The position numbers and the translations under genes were made by a program. Shown piece by piece: positions 8,982 to 17,388 of a stretch of 64,000 bases of DNA. Positions within the stretch are counted from its first letter, which is position 1, and every line of letters starts with the position of its first letter. This DNA is from Paracoxiella cheracis. GTDB taxonomy: Bacteria; Pseudomonadota; Gammaproteobacteria; Coxiellales; Coxiellaceae. The notes under the pieces were generated by a model. That model was not told the origin of the DNA and searched no databases. It was given only the letters and a program-made list of their open reading frames with translations. Location of the stretch: assembly GCF_049348705.1 (NCBI RefSeq), contig NZ_CP186485.1, forward strand, positions 1,178,001-1,242,000. Direction: 5' to 3'.

Positions 8982-10702
8982 TTGGACTTTGGATAAATAA
9001 AATCCCTTGCCAGTTAGGACAATAATCAAAAAATGTGAGTTTCTAAATCTTAAGCTGTTTTTTGCAGCAATTCGTAGAATTTCTCAGGTGTAAAATTTAT
9101 TTTATCCAACCATGATTTTACTATCCCAATCAAATCCTCTATTTTTTCAGGGTCTGAGTTTTGCGTCTTTTCTTCAGTCCTCTGAATCGTTTTAATTTTT
9201 GAGTTGCTATTTTTGAAAATAGCAGGATGTCGCGTGCGTTTCCCCTGCGTATCACCTTTGGTTCTGCCTTGCGGATTACCGCGTGGTTTGCAGAGATTAG
9301 CAGGCGTGCCAACGGTATCAAGCACCGTAGAAAAACCCCGTTGCGTTTGTGAAGGGGTCGCAGTTATTGATGGTTTTTCGTTATCCACTTGGAAGCTCGG
9401 CAAATACCGCTCCCATTTTTTCGGTAAAATCGGGGCAAGATTCCTCGCTAGATAAAGTTGCGTATACGCTAATGCTGTCATCCGCCACCAATCTTCTTCG
9501 TGCTTAACATCCGGTGTTTGGTATCGGTCAAATAACAGTTTGTCTTTACCAAAACGAAAGTAGTGTTCAATGTCATAGCGTCTATCGTAATAGTGATACG
9601 CTTCTAATGCTGTGATTTCATTACGTCGTTCACCAGCGAGTCCTAACCAGAGTGGATTTTTATATAAAGATTTACCGTTAGCATCAACCGCAACCAATTG
9701 CACAACAGTAACAGGATGCTCATATCCTTTAAATTGCTTTGAACCACGCAGTAATTGGTCACGCCATATTTTAATCTCCAATTGGTAAGTTTTGCCACTG
9801 CGGGTTGTAATGGGTTGCTGCACAATCTCATCGGATTCACGGTGAGTCGTGCTGTCGTTTAGTTTCATCGCATCACCATAGCGTTTTATACTTCCTGAGG
9901 TATTATCTTCTATTGATGCGGGCGCGAAAACATTACGGGTACTGTTAAAACGGAAAAGATGTACCCAATTGGGATTTTCGCTAACCAGTTTACGGCAAGC
10001 TTCTGTACCATATTTTGAATCAGCCACGCTAACCACCAATTTATGAGTAAGCGCTAAGTCTGCAATACAACGGTTAATTTGCTGCATCCCAACTACATTG
10101 CCTTTTTCATCGCTTTTAACGCGCCTCGTATCCAGTGGAACTAACCAATGCTTTTCTTGAGCTGCACCATCATTGGGCAATAGTGATACCGTTGAATATT
10201 CATGTCCAATGGTAATCGGTTTGTTACCCGGTGCTGGATTAGGGCTGTAAACCACATGGCGATCTTCAACACAGTGTGCACTTTGACGCGACTGTGGTGT
10301 CGTATCCGCAATAATGATCACACGGTCATCGCTATGACTCACATGTTCATATTGTATTTTCATCATGCTATCCCAACAATTTGCTACCGACAAACCATCG
10401 CTAATCGCATCGGTAATACTACTGTATTCACGTTCAAAGTATGGCGATTCACATAATTCTATGGGTGTTTTGCAGCGATGGCCATGGCTTGAAAGGGCAT
10501 CGAGTAAATTCATATTGGCATCGCGTCGCGCGGGGAAGATGTTGTAGAGGAATGTACGGAATTGTTTTAGTTTTTCTGTCGCTAACATCGTTTGTTCCTT
10601 ATTTTATTTTTTCGAACAAACGTTGTTTACAACGTAAAATTTTTTTTCGGTTTCTATGTCAAGCAATTTTTAATTATTTTTATAAATTTATCCAAAGTCC
10701 AA
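8982..10702 (-). mobile_element. IS-C copy 1, 1721-bp IS with IS4-like DDE transposase
   Basis: Terminal inverted repeats TTGGACTTTGGATAAA and TTTATCCAAAGTCCAA bound the element. A perfect 6-bp duplication TATTAC lies at 8976-8981 and 10703-10708. It carries one large transposase gene on the minus strand. An identically sized copy is at 43736-45456. Here it inserted 13 bp beyond the stop of a lipoprotein gene and broke nothing obvious. Confidence 0.93.
9050..10588 (-). CDS. IS-C transposase, IS4-like DDE family
   Basis: The protein has 512 residues. The N-terminal third contains VIIIADTTPQSRQSAH, likely the first catalytic Asp. SVADSKYGTEACRK in the middle fits the second Asp. The C-terminal YDRRYDIEHYFRFGKDKLLF with the Y-(2)-R-(3)-E-(6)-K spacing is the YREK box of IS4-type transposases. 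The exact IS family is uncertain. The copy at 43804-45342 differs by one visible residue (FTPEKF here, FTPEQF there), so both are recent and probably active. Confidence 0.88.
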   Translation of the reverse strand: MLATEKLKQFRTFLYNIFPARRDANMNLLDALSSHGHRCKTPIELCESPYFEREYSSITDAISDGLSVANCWDSMMKIQYEHVSHSDDRVIIIADTTPQSRQSAHCVEDRHVVYSPNPAPGNKPITIGHEYSTVSLLPNDGAAQEKHWLVPLDTRRVKSDEKGNVVGMQQINRCIADLALTHKLVVSVADSKYGTEACRKLVSENPNWVHLFRFNSTRNVFAPASIEDNTSGSIKRYGDAMKLNDSTTHRESDEIVQQPITTRSGKTYQLEIKIWRDQLLRGSKQFKGYEHPVTVVQLVAVDANGKSLYKNPLWLGLAGERRNEITALEAYHYYDRRYDIEHYFRFGKDKLLFDRYQTPDVKHEEDWWRMTALAYTQLYLARNLAPILPKKWERYLPSFQVDNEKPSITATPSQTQRGFSTVLDTVGTPANLCKPRGNPQGRTKGDTQGKRTRHPAIFKNSNSKIKTIQRTEEKTQNSDPEKIEDLIGIVKSWLDKINFTPEKFYELLQKTA

Positions 10703-10715
10703 TATTACACTAAAC

Positions 10716-11147
10716 TTACCACACTCGGCAATACTGGAAATAACAACTTGCTGGTTTACCACTCAAACGCCGACAGCGATCGAATGCACGCGATACTGAG
10801 GTGAACCGACTGTGAGAAGTGCCACTCCAAAGCCCACCTACACTACGGTTTTTCACATAACATGTATACCAATACTTGCTTGATGGCAAACCTGTGTGAA
10901 TACAGGTTTTAATTTGACAGGCGGCAGGATGTAGACTGCGAAGACGACATTTCTTCAATGCATGTGTTTGCGCAACGTGTTTATTTGTTGACCAAGTTAT
11001 CGCGCTATGACCGCCGGTCTTGTGATTAGCGGCAACACAGCGATAACCCGGTGGCCGAGGAATCGGTTTTGAAGGCGGAGGCGGTGCGTTACAGCCTGCT
11101 AACAATGTACCGAGAAATAATGACGAAATAATAATGGGTTTTTTCAT
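10716..11147 (-). CDS. Cys-rich lipoprotein with two DUF4189-like repeats
   Basis: The start at 11147 gives MKKPIIISSLFLGTLLAGC, a clear lipoprotein signal with the lipobox LAGC; a longer in-frame start at 11198 would bury it. The mature part has two related units of about 50 residues, YRCVAANHKTGGHSAITWS ending CQIKTC, and WYTCYVKNRSVGGLWSGTSH ending CYFQYC. Each has four cysteines in a C-x(n)-C-x(n)-C-x4-C pattern that suggests disulfides. The neighbour at 11247-11522 has one such unit. Function is unknown. The IS-C target duplication lies a few bases past the stop, so the gene is intact. Confidence 0.75.
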   Translation of the reverse strand: MKKPIIISSLFLGTLLAGCNAPPPPSKPIPRPPGYRCVAANHKTGGHSAITWSTNKHVAQTHALKKCRLRSLHPAACQIKTCIHTGLPSSKYWYTCYVKNRSVGGLWSGTSHSRFTSVSRAFDRCRRLSGKPASCYFQYCRVW

Positions 11148-11246
11148 ATCACACCTCCTGTCGAGCAACATCTTAATATCAATAAACGAATCCCTCAAGG
11201 CAAGACGCTTGATTGTTTAAAATAATTTGTTAGTTAGCGCATTTAG

Positions 11247-11522
11247 TTAACCAGCAGCATCGTTGACACAATTGAGAATACGACAACCGCCTGGATTAGC
11301 GCTGTGTGCGCGGCATTTATCTAAGGCATTCGCCTTGGCCGCACGTTGATTCGTGGACCATCCAATCGATTGAGAGCCACCCGACTGGCCACTCACGGCA
11401 GTACATTTATAATTATTATTCCAAGATCCTGAGTCGTAAGACCCAACCCCTGAACATCCTGCTAACAATATCGCACCGACGCTCGTTAGAACAACCGGTA
11501 GTAAAGTCCTTTTTAGTTTCAT
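11247..11522 (-). CDS. Small Cys-rich lipoprotein, paralogue of its neighbour
   Basis: This 91-residue protein has the signal MKLKRTLLPVVLTSVGAILL and the lipobox LAGC. The single mature unit YKCTAVSGQSGGSQSIGWS through CRAHSANPGGCRILNC matches the repeat of the downstream lipoprotein (YRC...GGHSAITWSTN...KKCR...C...C). The pair arose by duplication. They are in the same orientation about 100 bases apart. An exported, lipid-anchored role is likely; the activity is unknown. Confidence 0.75.
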   Translation of the reverse strand: MKLKRTLLPVVLTSVGAILLAGCSGVGSYDSGSWNNNYKCTAVSGQSGGSQSIGWSTNQRAAKANALDKCRAHSANPGGCRILNCVNDAAG

Positions 11523-11740
11523 GTTCCCCTCTCCTTTGGCTTAATGATAACTAAATGATTCCACTATAGATTATCACGACAAGCACTCGATTGCATCTCT
11601 CCCAAAATTAATCGATCCAAGGAGGGGTTCAAGGTATTGGCGCTTGACAAAACGCTGAAACCGGTGAAAAATATCAATAAAGTCGAGGCATTAGCGATGT
11701 TATTAACAGTTGATCTTTCCTACCTACCTTTTTTCTATTT

Positions 11741-11759
11741 TAGCGCTTAGCGCGCTAAT
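11741..11759. promoter_or_regulatory. Inverted repeat upstream of aroG, possible operator
   Basis: TTAGCGC and GCGCTAA flank a 5-bp spacer, about 90 bases before the probable aroG start. The 11523-11847 intergenic stretch is otherwise AT-rich with no gene seen. No known aromatic-regulator consensus is recognised, so a regulatory role is only suggested by position and symmetry. Confidence 0.3.
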
Positions 11760-11847
11760 ACTATTTAACATCACATTATCACTGAACAAATCCCATTATT
11801 CACACTACAATAGTTAACAAGGCTATTGAAAAAGAAAGGTATATCGA

Positions 11848-12912
11848 CTGCAAATTACAGATAACATCCGCATTAAAGAGCTCAGAGCGCTGATTTCACC
11901 CGCGTTACTGCGAGACCAACTCCCTTTGACAGAAAAAAGTGCCGAGATTGTCAGCCAAGCGCGCCAACAAGCAAGCAAGATTATCCATGGTGAGGATGAT
12001 CGCCTATTAGCCATCGTCGGCCCCTGCTCCATCCATGACCCTAAGGCTGCCATAGAATATGCCACCAAACTGAAAGAATGCGCCGATGAATTAACCGATG
12101 ACCTTTGCATTATTATGCGCGTCTATTTTGAAAAGCCGCGCACCACCGTTGGTTGGAAAGGTTTAATTAACGATCCCGAGCTCGATGGCAGTTTCGATAT
12201 CAAGAAAGGCCTGCATAAAGCACGAAAACTATTAATCGACATTAATGATCTTGGTTTGCCAACAGGAAGTGAATTTCTCGATACGGTTATCCCGCAATAC
12301 ATTTCCGATTTGACTGCATGGTCTGCTATCGGTGCTCGCACCTCCGAAAGTCAAGTTCACCGAGAATTAGCTTCCGGATTATCGATGCCCTTGGGTTTCA
12401 AAAATGGCACCACGGGTAACATTCAAATTGCTGTGGATGCAGTGTTAGCTGCAAGGCATGCCCATCATTTTCTGGGCGTTTCAAACGATGGCATCGCATC
12501 TATCGTGAGCACAGCGGGCAATAAAGATTGTCATGTGATCTTACGGGGCTCGCAAGATACAACCAATTACGACTCGCAATCGATTAATGATACTGTTTCA
12601 AAATTAACAGCGGCTGATTTAGATCCGCGCGTCATGATCGATTGCAGCCATGGCAATAGCCAAAAAGATCACAACAAACAAAAACTCGTTATCGCCGATT
12701 TAGCAGAACAAATAGCACGAGGTAGTCAAGCTATTATGGGCGTAATGATTGAAAGCAATCTGATCGAAGGCAAACAAACATTGCAAGCCAATGAAGCATT
12801 AACCTATGGACAAAGTGTCACGGATGCCTGCATTGGTTGGGACAATACCGTCAGTGCATTACACACATTGGCCGATGCCGTAAAAATACGACGTCATGGA
12901 GTTAAGAAATGA
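11848..12912 (+). CDS. aroG: 3-deoxy-7-phosphoheptulonate synthase (DAHP synthase), class I
   Basis: It joins phosphoenolpyruvate and erythrose-4-phosphate, the first step of aromatic synthesis. It contains LLAIVGPCSIHDPKAAIEYA, MRVYFEKPRTTVGWKGLIND, GARTSESQVHRELASGLSMP, GFKNGTTGNIQIA, MIDCSHGNSQKDH and GVMIESNLIEGKQ. The first ATG-type or TTG start (11926) would delete the conserved N-terminus. The open frame continues up through NIRIKELRALISPALLRDQL, with an in-frame TGA just before. The only plausible initiator is CTG at 11848, eight bases after AGAAAGG, giving 354 residues, or ATT at 11854. It overlaps the next gene by 4 bases. Confidence 0.88.
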   Translation: MQITDNIRIKELRALISPALLRDQLPLTEKSAEIVSQARQQASKIIHGEDDRLLAIVGPCSIHDPKAAIEYATKLKECADELTDDLCIIMRVYFEKPRTTVGWKGLINDPELDGSFDIKKGLHKARKLLIDINDLGLPTGSEFLDTVIPQYISDLTAWSAIGARTSESQVHRELASGLSMPLGFKNGTTGNIQIAVDAVLAARHAHHFLGVSNDGIASIVSTAGNKDCHVILRGSQDTTNYDSQSINDTVSKLTAADLDPRVMIDCSHGNSQKDHNKQKLVIADLAEQIARGSQAIMGVMIESNLIEGKQTLQANEALTYGQSVTDACIGWDNTVSALHTLADAVKIRRHGVKK

Positions 12913-13490
12913 TTACGATTGGGATTCAAGGTGTAAAGGGAAGCTTTTCAGAAGTAGCGGCAAACAATTTTGCGCAAAGCCAAAACATTGAAGATTATCA
13001 ACTAGCTTATTTGCTTTCATCTGAAAATGTTTTAAATGCAGTTGAAAACAATGAGGTTAATTTTGGTATTTTTGCAATGGAAAATTCGCAAGGCGGTGTC
13101 GTCATTGAGAGCATTAAGGCCTTAGCTTCACATCGTTGCACGATCGTGGATATGTTTCACATTCCGATTAGCCAAAATTTAATTGTGTCACCGGGAGTCA
13201 CCCTGGATAAGATTACCGAGATTCATTCACACCGCCAGGCTTTGCGACAATGTCGTGATTTTCTATCGAATCATTTCTGGGGATTCCCATTAATTGAAGA
13301 AGCGGACACCGCCGAATCCGCGCGACGATTGCGAGACGGTGAGTTGCCCAAAACCGCAGGCGTTATTGCAAACAAAGCCTGTGCGGAAATTTATGATTTA
13401 GAGCTGCTTCAAGCCGATATCCATGACTTAAAAAATAATTTAACATTGTTTTTAGGTGTCACACAGTTTGAGGATCGTCATGACAAATGA
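12909..13490 (+). CDS. pheA: Prephenate dehydratase, catalytic domain only
   Basis: This 193-residue protein converts prephenate to phenylpyruvate. IGIQGVKGSFSEVAANNF, FGIFAMENSQGGVVIES, IHSHRQALRQCRDFL and the ADTAESAR segment match the two periplasmic-binding-like lobes of prephenate dehydratase. The usual C-terminal ACT domain (with GALxxxL and ESRP) is missing, so phenylalanine feedback through that domain is not expected. There is no chorismate mutase domain. It overlaps aroG by 4 bases and tyrA by 11, so the three genes form one tightly packed operon. Confidence 0.87.
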   Translation: MITIGIQGVKGSFSEVAANNFAQSQNIEDYQLAYLLSSENVLNAVENNEVNFGIFAMENSQGGVVIESIKALASHRCTIVDMFHIPISQNLIVSPGVTLDKITEIHSHRQALRQCRDFLSNHFWGFPLIEEADTAESARRLRDGELPKTAGVIANKACAEIYDLELLQADIHDLKNNLTLFLGVTQFEDRHDK

Positions 13491-14148
13491 TGTGAGCATT
13501 ATTGGTTATGGCCGCTTTGGCAAAGTATTAGAAATTTTACTGGCCAAAAAGTTCAACGTAAAAATTGACGATGTGTCATGCTCAACCATTTTTATCGCGG
13601 TACCCATTCGCGCATTCGAAAAAACTATTCGTGATATTGCCGATAAAATAAATCCCGAGGCTACTATCATTGATGTTTGCTCTGTTAAAATTTATCCCGT
13701 TAAAATCATGAAGCAATATTTACCTCAATCCGTTAGCATCATTGCGACACATCCATTATTTGGTCCGGATTCCATACAAAATAATCATCCTTTAAAAATC
13801 ATGATGAATAATGTTCGCGATCATCATAATCAATATCAGCAATGGAAAGATTTTTTTACTCAGCATCATATTGAAGTGCTTGAGATGACACCCGAGCAAC
13901 ACGATGAACTCGCCGCAAAAACGCAAGGCATCACTCATTTTGTTGGACGCATTTTAGAAAAAATGAATGCCAAAGCATCAGAAATTGATACGTCGGGCTA
14001 CGCTGCCTTATTAAAAGTGATGCAACAAACGTGCAATGACAGCCGCGAATTGTTTCTCGATTTACAGCGCTATAATCCTTATCCCCAAAAAATGATTGGC
14101 GAACTCGAAGCGGCCATTGCTGCATTGAAACACGAGATTTCAGAATAA
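13480..14148 (+). CDS. tyrA: Prephenate/arogenate dehydrogenase, short form
   Basis: This 222-residue NAD(P)-binding protein probably makes 4-hydroxyphenylpyruvate or tyrosine. It has the Rossmann motif VSIIGYGRFGKVLEILL at the N-terminus, IFIAVPIRAFE, IIDVCSVKIYPVKIM, and ATHPLFGPDS, which carries the catalytic His of TyrA. KTQGITHFVGRILE is the conserved second His region. The start at 13480 is preferred to 13456 because it opens directly into the Rossmann fold. The protein is shorter than typical TyrA (about 280-370), with a reduced helical C-terminus and no ACT domain. Confidence 0.82.
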   Translation: MTNDVSIIGYGRFGKVLEILLAKKFNVKIDDVSCSTIFIAVPIRAFEKTIRDIADKINPEATIIDVCSVKIYPVKIMKQYLPQSVSIIATHPLFGPDSIQNNHPLKIMMNNVRDHHNQYQQWKDFFTQHHIEVLEMTPEQHDELAAKTQGITHFVGRILEKMNAKASEIDTSGYAALLKVMQQTCNDSRELFLDLQRYNPYPQKMIGELEAAIAALKHEISE

Positions 14149-14151
14149 TGT

Positions 14152-14781
14152 TTAATTAGCGGCTTCTGCCTCTGGAACACCGCTGTGAAAACGGAACTCA
14201 TTATCGGGCTGCATAATTAAATCGGCCTCGACGTGTTTAAACATTTCAATGCGATCATCGATATTAAAATCCGCTGTTTCTCTGGCTAATTTTAAATAAA
14301 CTTGAAAGTGATTCGCCTCAGCCGCTAACAAACCGCTATAAAATTTCTGCATCTCACCCGTCAAAAAGGGCACTAACTTTGCGAAGCGTTCACAAGAACG
14401 TGCTTCAATAAAAGCGCCTACAATCAGGCTATCAATTAATTTATGTGGCTCACTCGTTTTCATGTGTCGACGCATCCCCTTGGCATAGCGTGCTGGTGGC
14501 AGATGCGCAAACGGCACACCGGCCTTATGCATGAGCGCTAGCACCTTTTCAAAATGACGCAGCTCTTCGCGTGCGAAACGAGACATCGGTTTGAGCAGTT
14601 GTACCTGATTCGGATAGCGAAAAATGAAACTCAAGGCGGTCGAAGCCGCCTTTTTCTCGCAATGCGCATGATCCACCAAGAGCAATGGAAGGTTGTCTTG
14701 AGCCGCATCCAACCAAGTTTGAGGCGTCTCACACCCTAAAAAATCAATTACTTGCATCATTTTCATTTTAATATTGTTCAT
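14152..14781 (-). CDS. miaE: tRNA 2-methylthio-N6-isopentenyladenosine-37 hydroxylase
   Basis: This 209-residue diiron oxygenase hydroxylates ms2i6A37 in tRNA. It is a four-helix ferritin-like fold with metal ligands in VDHAHCEKKAAS, REELRHFEKVL (ExxH), IEARSCERF and LAAEANHFQVY (ExxH). The assignment is firm from these paired motifs. It is convergent with tyrA, whose stop lies 3 bases away, and divergent from the gene at 14819. MNNIKMKMMQVIDFLG offers alternative nearby starts. Confidence 0.92.
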   Translation of the reverse strand: MNNIKMKMMQVIDFLGCETPQTWLDAAQDNLPLLLVDHAHCEKKAASTALSFIFRYPNQVQLLKPMSRFAREELRHFEKVLALMHKAGVPFAHLPPARYAKGMRRHMKTSEPHKLIDSLIVGAFIEARSCERFAKLVPFLTGEMQKFYSGLLAAEANHFQVYLKLARETADFNIDDRIEMFKHVEADLIMQPDNEFRFHSGVPEAEAAN

Positions 14782-14818
14782 GAGCTGATATCATCACCCT
14801 ATATTTCTGGAGTAACCT

Positions 14819-15634
14819 ATGGCCGCTAAAAACACCGACTCTTTTATTTCAACAGATGCTAAAGTGCTCATCAACGATTGGCAAGCTCTCCATAAAATCA
14901 TTGAAGCACACACACAGTTGACAACAGAACAGCTCGAGGGAGATCACTCGAGCTCGTTGACAACTTTGCTTTCAGAACGTCAGTTAACGGATGCATTAGC
15001 AGGCCCCTACCAAAAGTTTTTCAAACAAAAGTTAAGCGCCTATGCAACAATTGTAAAACTTCGTTTAGAAATTACCCTGCAAGAAGATGAGTCATTAAAA
15101 ATTCCAGACGATGATGCGCAAGAAACGAATTCTACCTTTAAAGCCTTACTCGAAAAATATACGCTCAACGATTTAAACAAAATCCAAGCTGAACTGGATC
15201 AATTAACCAATGAACACAACGAACAGTGGGAAACACAACTCGCCGAATGGAATCAACAATTGCTAATGAGCGTAATTGCCAATCAAATTCCGTTAACCAA
15301 CATCGAAATAGAAGCGTTTAAAGACAAAGAACCGCTCTCAGAATTAATCAACCTTTACAATGACCTCAACATTGATTTGCCAAAGTTAGATTTTGCTGAT
15401 TTTAATTTTGAACAGTATTTAAAATTAAAGCTCGAATTAGTCATTCGAAGCTCATTGCATCGTCGTCATGAAGCACACGAGCTGACCGATATCAGTCGAA
15501 TCATGAAAAAATTCAAAAGTGATTTCGCAACCATTCATCAACAAGAACAGCAACTCGTCGAAAAACAAAAAGTCGATACGCAAAGGATCGTTGAACCGAT
15601 TACGGTTTCAAAATCTTATACACAACCGCGTTGA
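14819..15634 (+). CDS. Hypothetical helical protein, 271 residues
   Basis: No family is recognised. The protein starts MAAKNTDSFISTDAKVLIND and is acidic, rich in Leu, Glu and Gln, and apparently mostly alpha-helical, with heptad-like stretches around LNKIQAELDQLTNEHNEQWE and a charged C-terminal tail. There is no signal peptide or membrane segment. GGAGTAA precedes the start. The stop lies 18 bases inside the 3' end of convergent rlmB, so the two genes share a terminator region. Confidence 0.7.
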   Translation: MAAKNTDSFISTDAKVLINDWQALHKIIEAHTQLTTEQLEGDHSSSLTTLLSERQLTDALAGPYQKFFKQKLSAYATIVKLRLEITLQEDESLKIPDDDAQETNSTFKALLEKYTLNDLNKIQAELDQLTNEHNEQWETQLAEWNQQLLMSVIANQIPLTNIEIEAFKDKEPLSELINLYNDLNIDLPKLDFADFNFEQYLKLKLELVIRSSLHRRHEAHELTDISRIMKKFKSDFATIHQQEQQLVEKQKVDTQRIVEPITVSKSYTQPR

Positions 15635-16365
15635 CGTTGAACTTCGTAAAGACAAACACCCGTTGCTACAGAAACATTCAGGCTATCAACGGTACCTTGC
15701 ATGGGAATTCTCGCCAAATAATCGCAATGTTTTTGCGTTAATCGCCGCATGCCCTCGCCTTCACTACCGAGAACGACGGCAATATCACCACTACAATCAA
15801 TATCGCGCAAAGAGGTCTCGCTCTCTGCGGCTGTACCCACAATCCACATGCCCTGATCCTGCAACCATCGCATCGTTCGCGCTAAATTCGTCACCTGCAC
15901 AAACGGCGTGATTGACACCGCACCTGATGCTACCTTCCGCACTACGGGTGTAATGCCAACCGCACGATCTTTGGGTGCGATAACCGCATTAACACCAAAT
16001 GCATTGGCACTTCGCAAACAAGCACCGAGGTTGTGTGGGTCTTGCAAGCCATCCAGTATGAGCACTAATTTCGGCTGTTCTAGGTTGCTGAGCAATGACT
16101 CCAGCGCTGATTCATGAAAACTAGTAAAGTGCTTACATTCGGCCACCATACCTTGGTGCTGCACTTTTTCTTCCAGAAGCTCATCAAGCTCATGTCGCGA
16201 TATACGTGCCACATTAACGTCCGAACGTTTTGCTAAATCCATGAGTTCCTGTAAACGATCATCGTGTCGTTGCGCTTGCAGGTATAGCTTGAGAATCTGA
16301 TTAGGTTGCGTTTGCAGTAACGCCTTAATGGTGTGATAGCCGTAAATAAATTCAGGTTTGTTCAT
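15616..16365 (-). CDS. rlmB: 23S rRNA (guanosine-2251-2'-O) methyltransferase
   Basis: This 249-residue SPOUT enzyme methylates G2251 in the ribosomal P loop. The N-terminal substrate-binding domain (YGYHTIKALLQTQPNQILKL) is followed by the trefoil-knot domain with LILDGLQDPHNLGACLRSAN (motif 1, NxGxxxR type), VVLGSEGEGMRRL (motif 2) and RIPMQGTVDSLNVSVATGV (motif 3). These are diagnostic, and the length is normal for RlmB. It overlaps the 14819 gene at the 3' end and is divergent from rlpA across a region with a long palindrome. Confidence 0.94.
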   Translation of the reverse strand: MNKPEFIYGYHTIKALLQTQPNQILKLYLQAQRHDDRLQELMDLAKRSDVNVARISRHELDELLEEKVQHQGMVAECKHFTSFHESALESLLSNLEQPKLVLILDGLQDPHNLGACLRSANAFGVNAVIAPKDRAVGITPVVRKVASGAVSITPFVQVTNLARTMRWLQDQGMWIVGTAAESETSLRDIDCSGDIAVVLGSEGEGMRRLTQKHCDYLARIPMQGTVDSLNVSVATGVCLYEVQRQRGCV

Positions 16366-16433
16366 ATTTTGATCAGCTTGTTTCCAGTGAGTGCGACAAA
16401 TTACTCGTAGTTTATCGCATTTTAAACTAAATA

Positions 16434-16470
16434 AGGATTTTAAATTAGCAAAATGCTAATTTAAAATCCT
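16434..16470. promoter_or_regulatory. Perfect 37-bp palindrome between rlmB and rlpA
   Basis: Arms AGGATTTTAAATTAGCA and TGCTAATTTAAAATCCT (17 bp each) are separated by AAA. The palindrome sits between the divergent starts of rlmB and rlpA, so it is not placed as a terminator for either. It could be an operator, a 5' leader hairpin or the end of a small mobile repeat. Confidence 0.5.
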
Positions 16471-16548
16471 CGCCCGAAATCTGCATTTGGGATTCCCTAA
16501 CTAACTCTATTCCGTTAAGATAGATCTAAACAAGGACACGAAACTGAC

Positions 16549-17361
16549 ATGCGGAAAAATTTCTCGATTCGATTTATTGCATTTTTAGCGTGTATATTTT
16601 CACTACTCTGGTTAAGTGGATGTGCTACACGTGTCCATGATGGTCCACCTCACTTTTATGTAGATGCCAGTAAAATTCCTAATGCCGTGCCAAAACATTT
16701 ACCCAAAAGTCGTTACGGCAACCCTTCATCTTATGTTGTTAATGGAAAACGTTATTATGTGCTAGCAACTTCAGAAGGATACAGTAAACGCGGAATCGCT
16801 TCTTGGTATGGCACAAAATTCAACGGAAAATTAACATCGACTCGTCATCCTTATAACATGCTAGCAATGACCGGCGCGAGTCCCGTGTTACCGATTCCTT
16901 GTTTCGTGCGTGTCACCAACTTAGAAAATGGCCGATCCATCATTGTAAAAATAAATGATCGCGGTCCTTTTGCCCCTAATCGCATTATTGATTTATCTTA
17001 TGTTGCGGCTAAAAAATTAGGCTACATAAATAGAGGAACAGCCATGGTGCAAGTGACAGCGATCGATGTTAATAACTACAATAGACATCAATTTATGACT
17101 GTATCAAATGTACCTGTACCGCATCATCCCCAACTCTATTTACAGCTAGGTGCCTTTCGTGAACTCGCGCATGCAGAAGTATTAAAAGGACGCGTTGAAG
17201 CTTATATCAATAAACAGGTAATCATCAATAAAGGCTTGTTGAAACATCTCCCCATCTATCGTGTACGAATTGGCCCACTGCTCGGTGTTGGTGAATCAGA
17301 TCATTTACAATCAGAATTAAGAAGACTCGGCTTTGGAGAAGCCATTACTGTTATAGGTTAG
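16549..17361 (+). CDS. rlpA: Septal ring lytic transglycosylase RlpA
   Basis: This 270-residue lipoprotein cleaves denuded peptidoglycan at the septum. It has the signal RFIAFLACIFSLLWLSGC with the lipobox LSGC, then a double-psi beta-barrel domain (KRGIASWYGTKFNGKLTS, with YNMLAMTGASPVLPIPCFVR and IIVKINDRGPFAPNRIIDLS), then a C-terminal SPOR domain (LYLQLGAFRELAHAEVLKGR ... VRIGPLLGVGESD). The motif WYGTKFNGKLT replaces the usual WYGxxFHGxxT, as in many RlpA proteins. It is probably at the septum and outer membrane. Confidence 0.93.
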   Translation: MRKNFSIRFIAFLACIFSLLWLSGCATRVHDGPPHFYVDASKIPNAVPKHLPKSRYGNPSSYVVNGKRYYVLATSEGYSKRGIASWYGTKFNGKLTSTRHPYNMLAMTGASPVLPIPCFVRVTNLENGRSIIVKINDRGPFAPNRIIDLSYVAAKKLGYINRGTAMVQVTAIDVNNYNRHQFMTVSNVPVPHHPQLYLQLGAFRELAHAEVLKGRVEAYINKQVIINKGLLKHLPIYRVRIGPLLGVGESDHLQSELRRLGFGEAITVIG

Positions 17362-17388
17362 TTTATTTAGTAGGAGAGAAAAGGGAAA

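Noticed and set aside
9204..9455. Plus-strand frames inside IS-C
   Set aside because: They are antisense shadows of the transposase; identical frames occur in copy 2 and have no ribosome site or family features.
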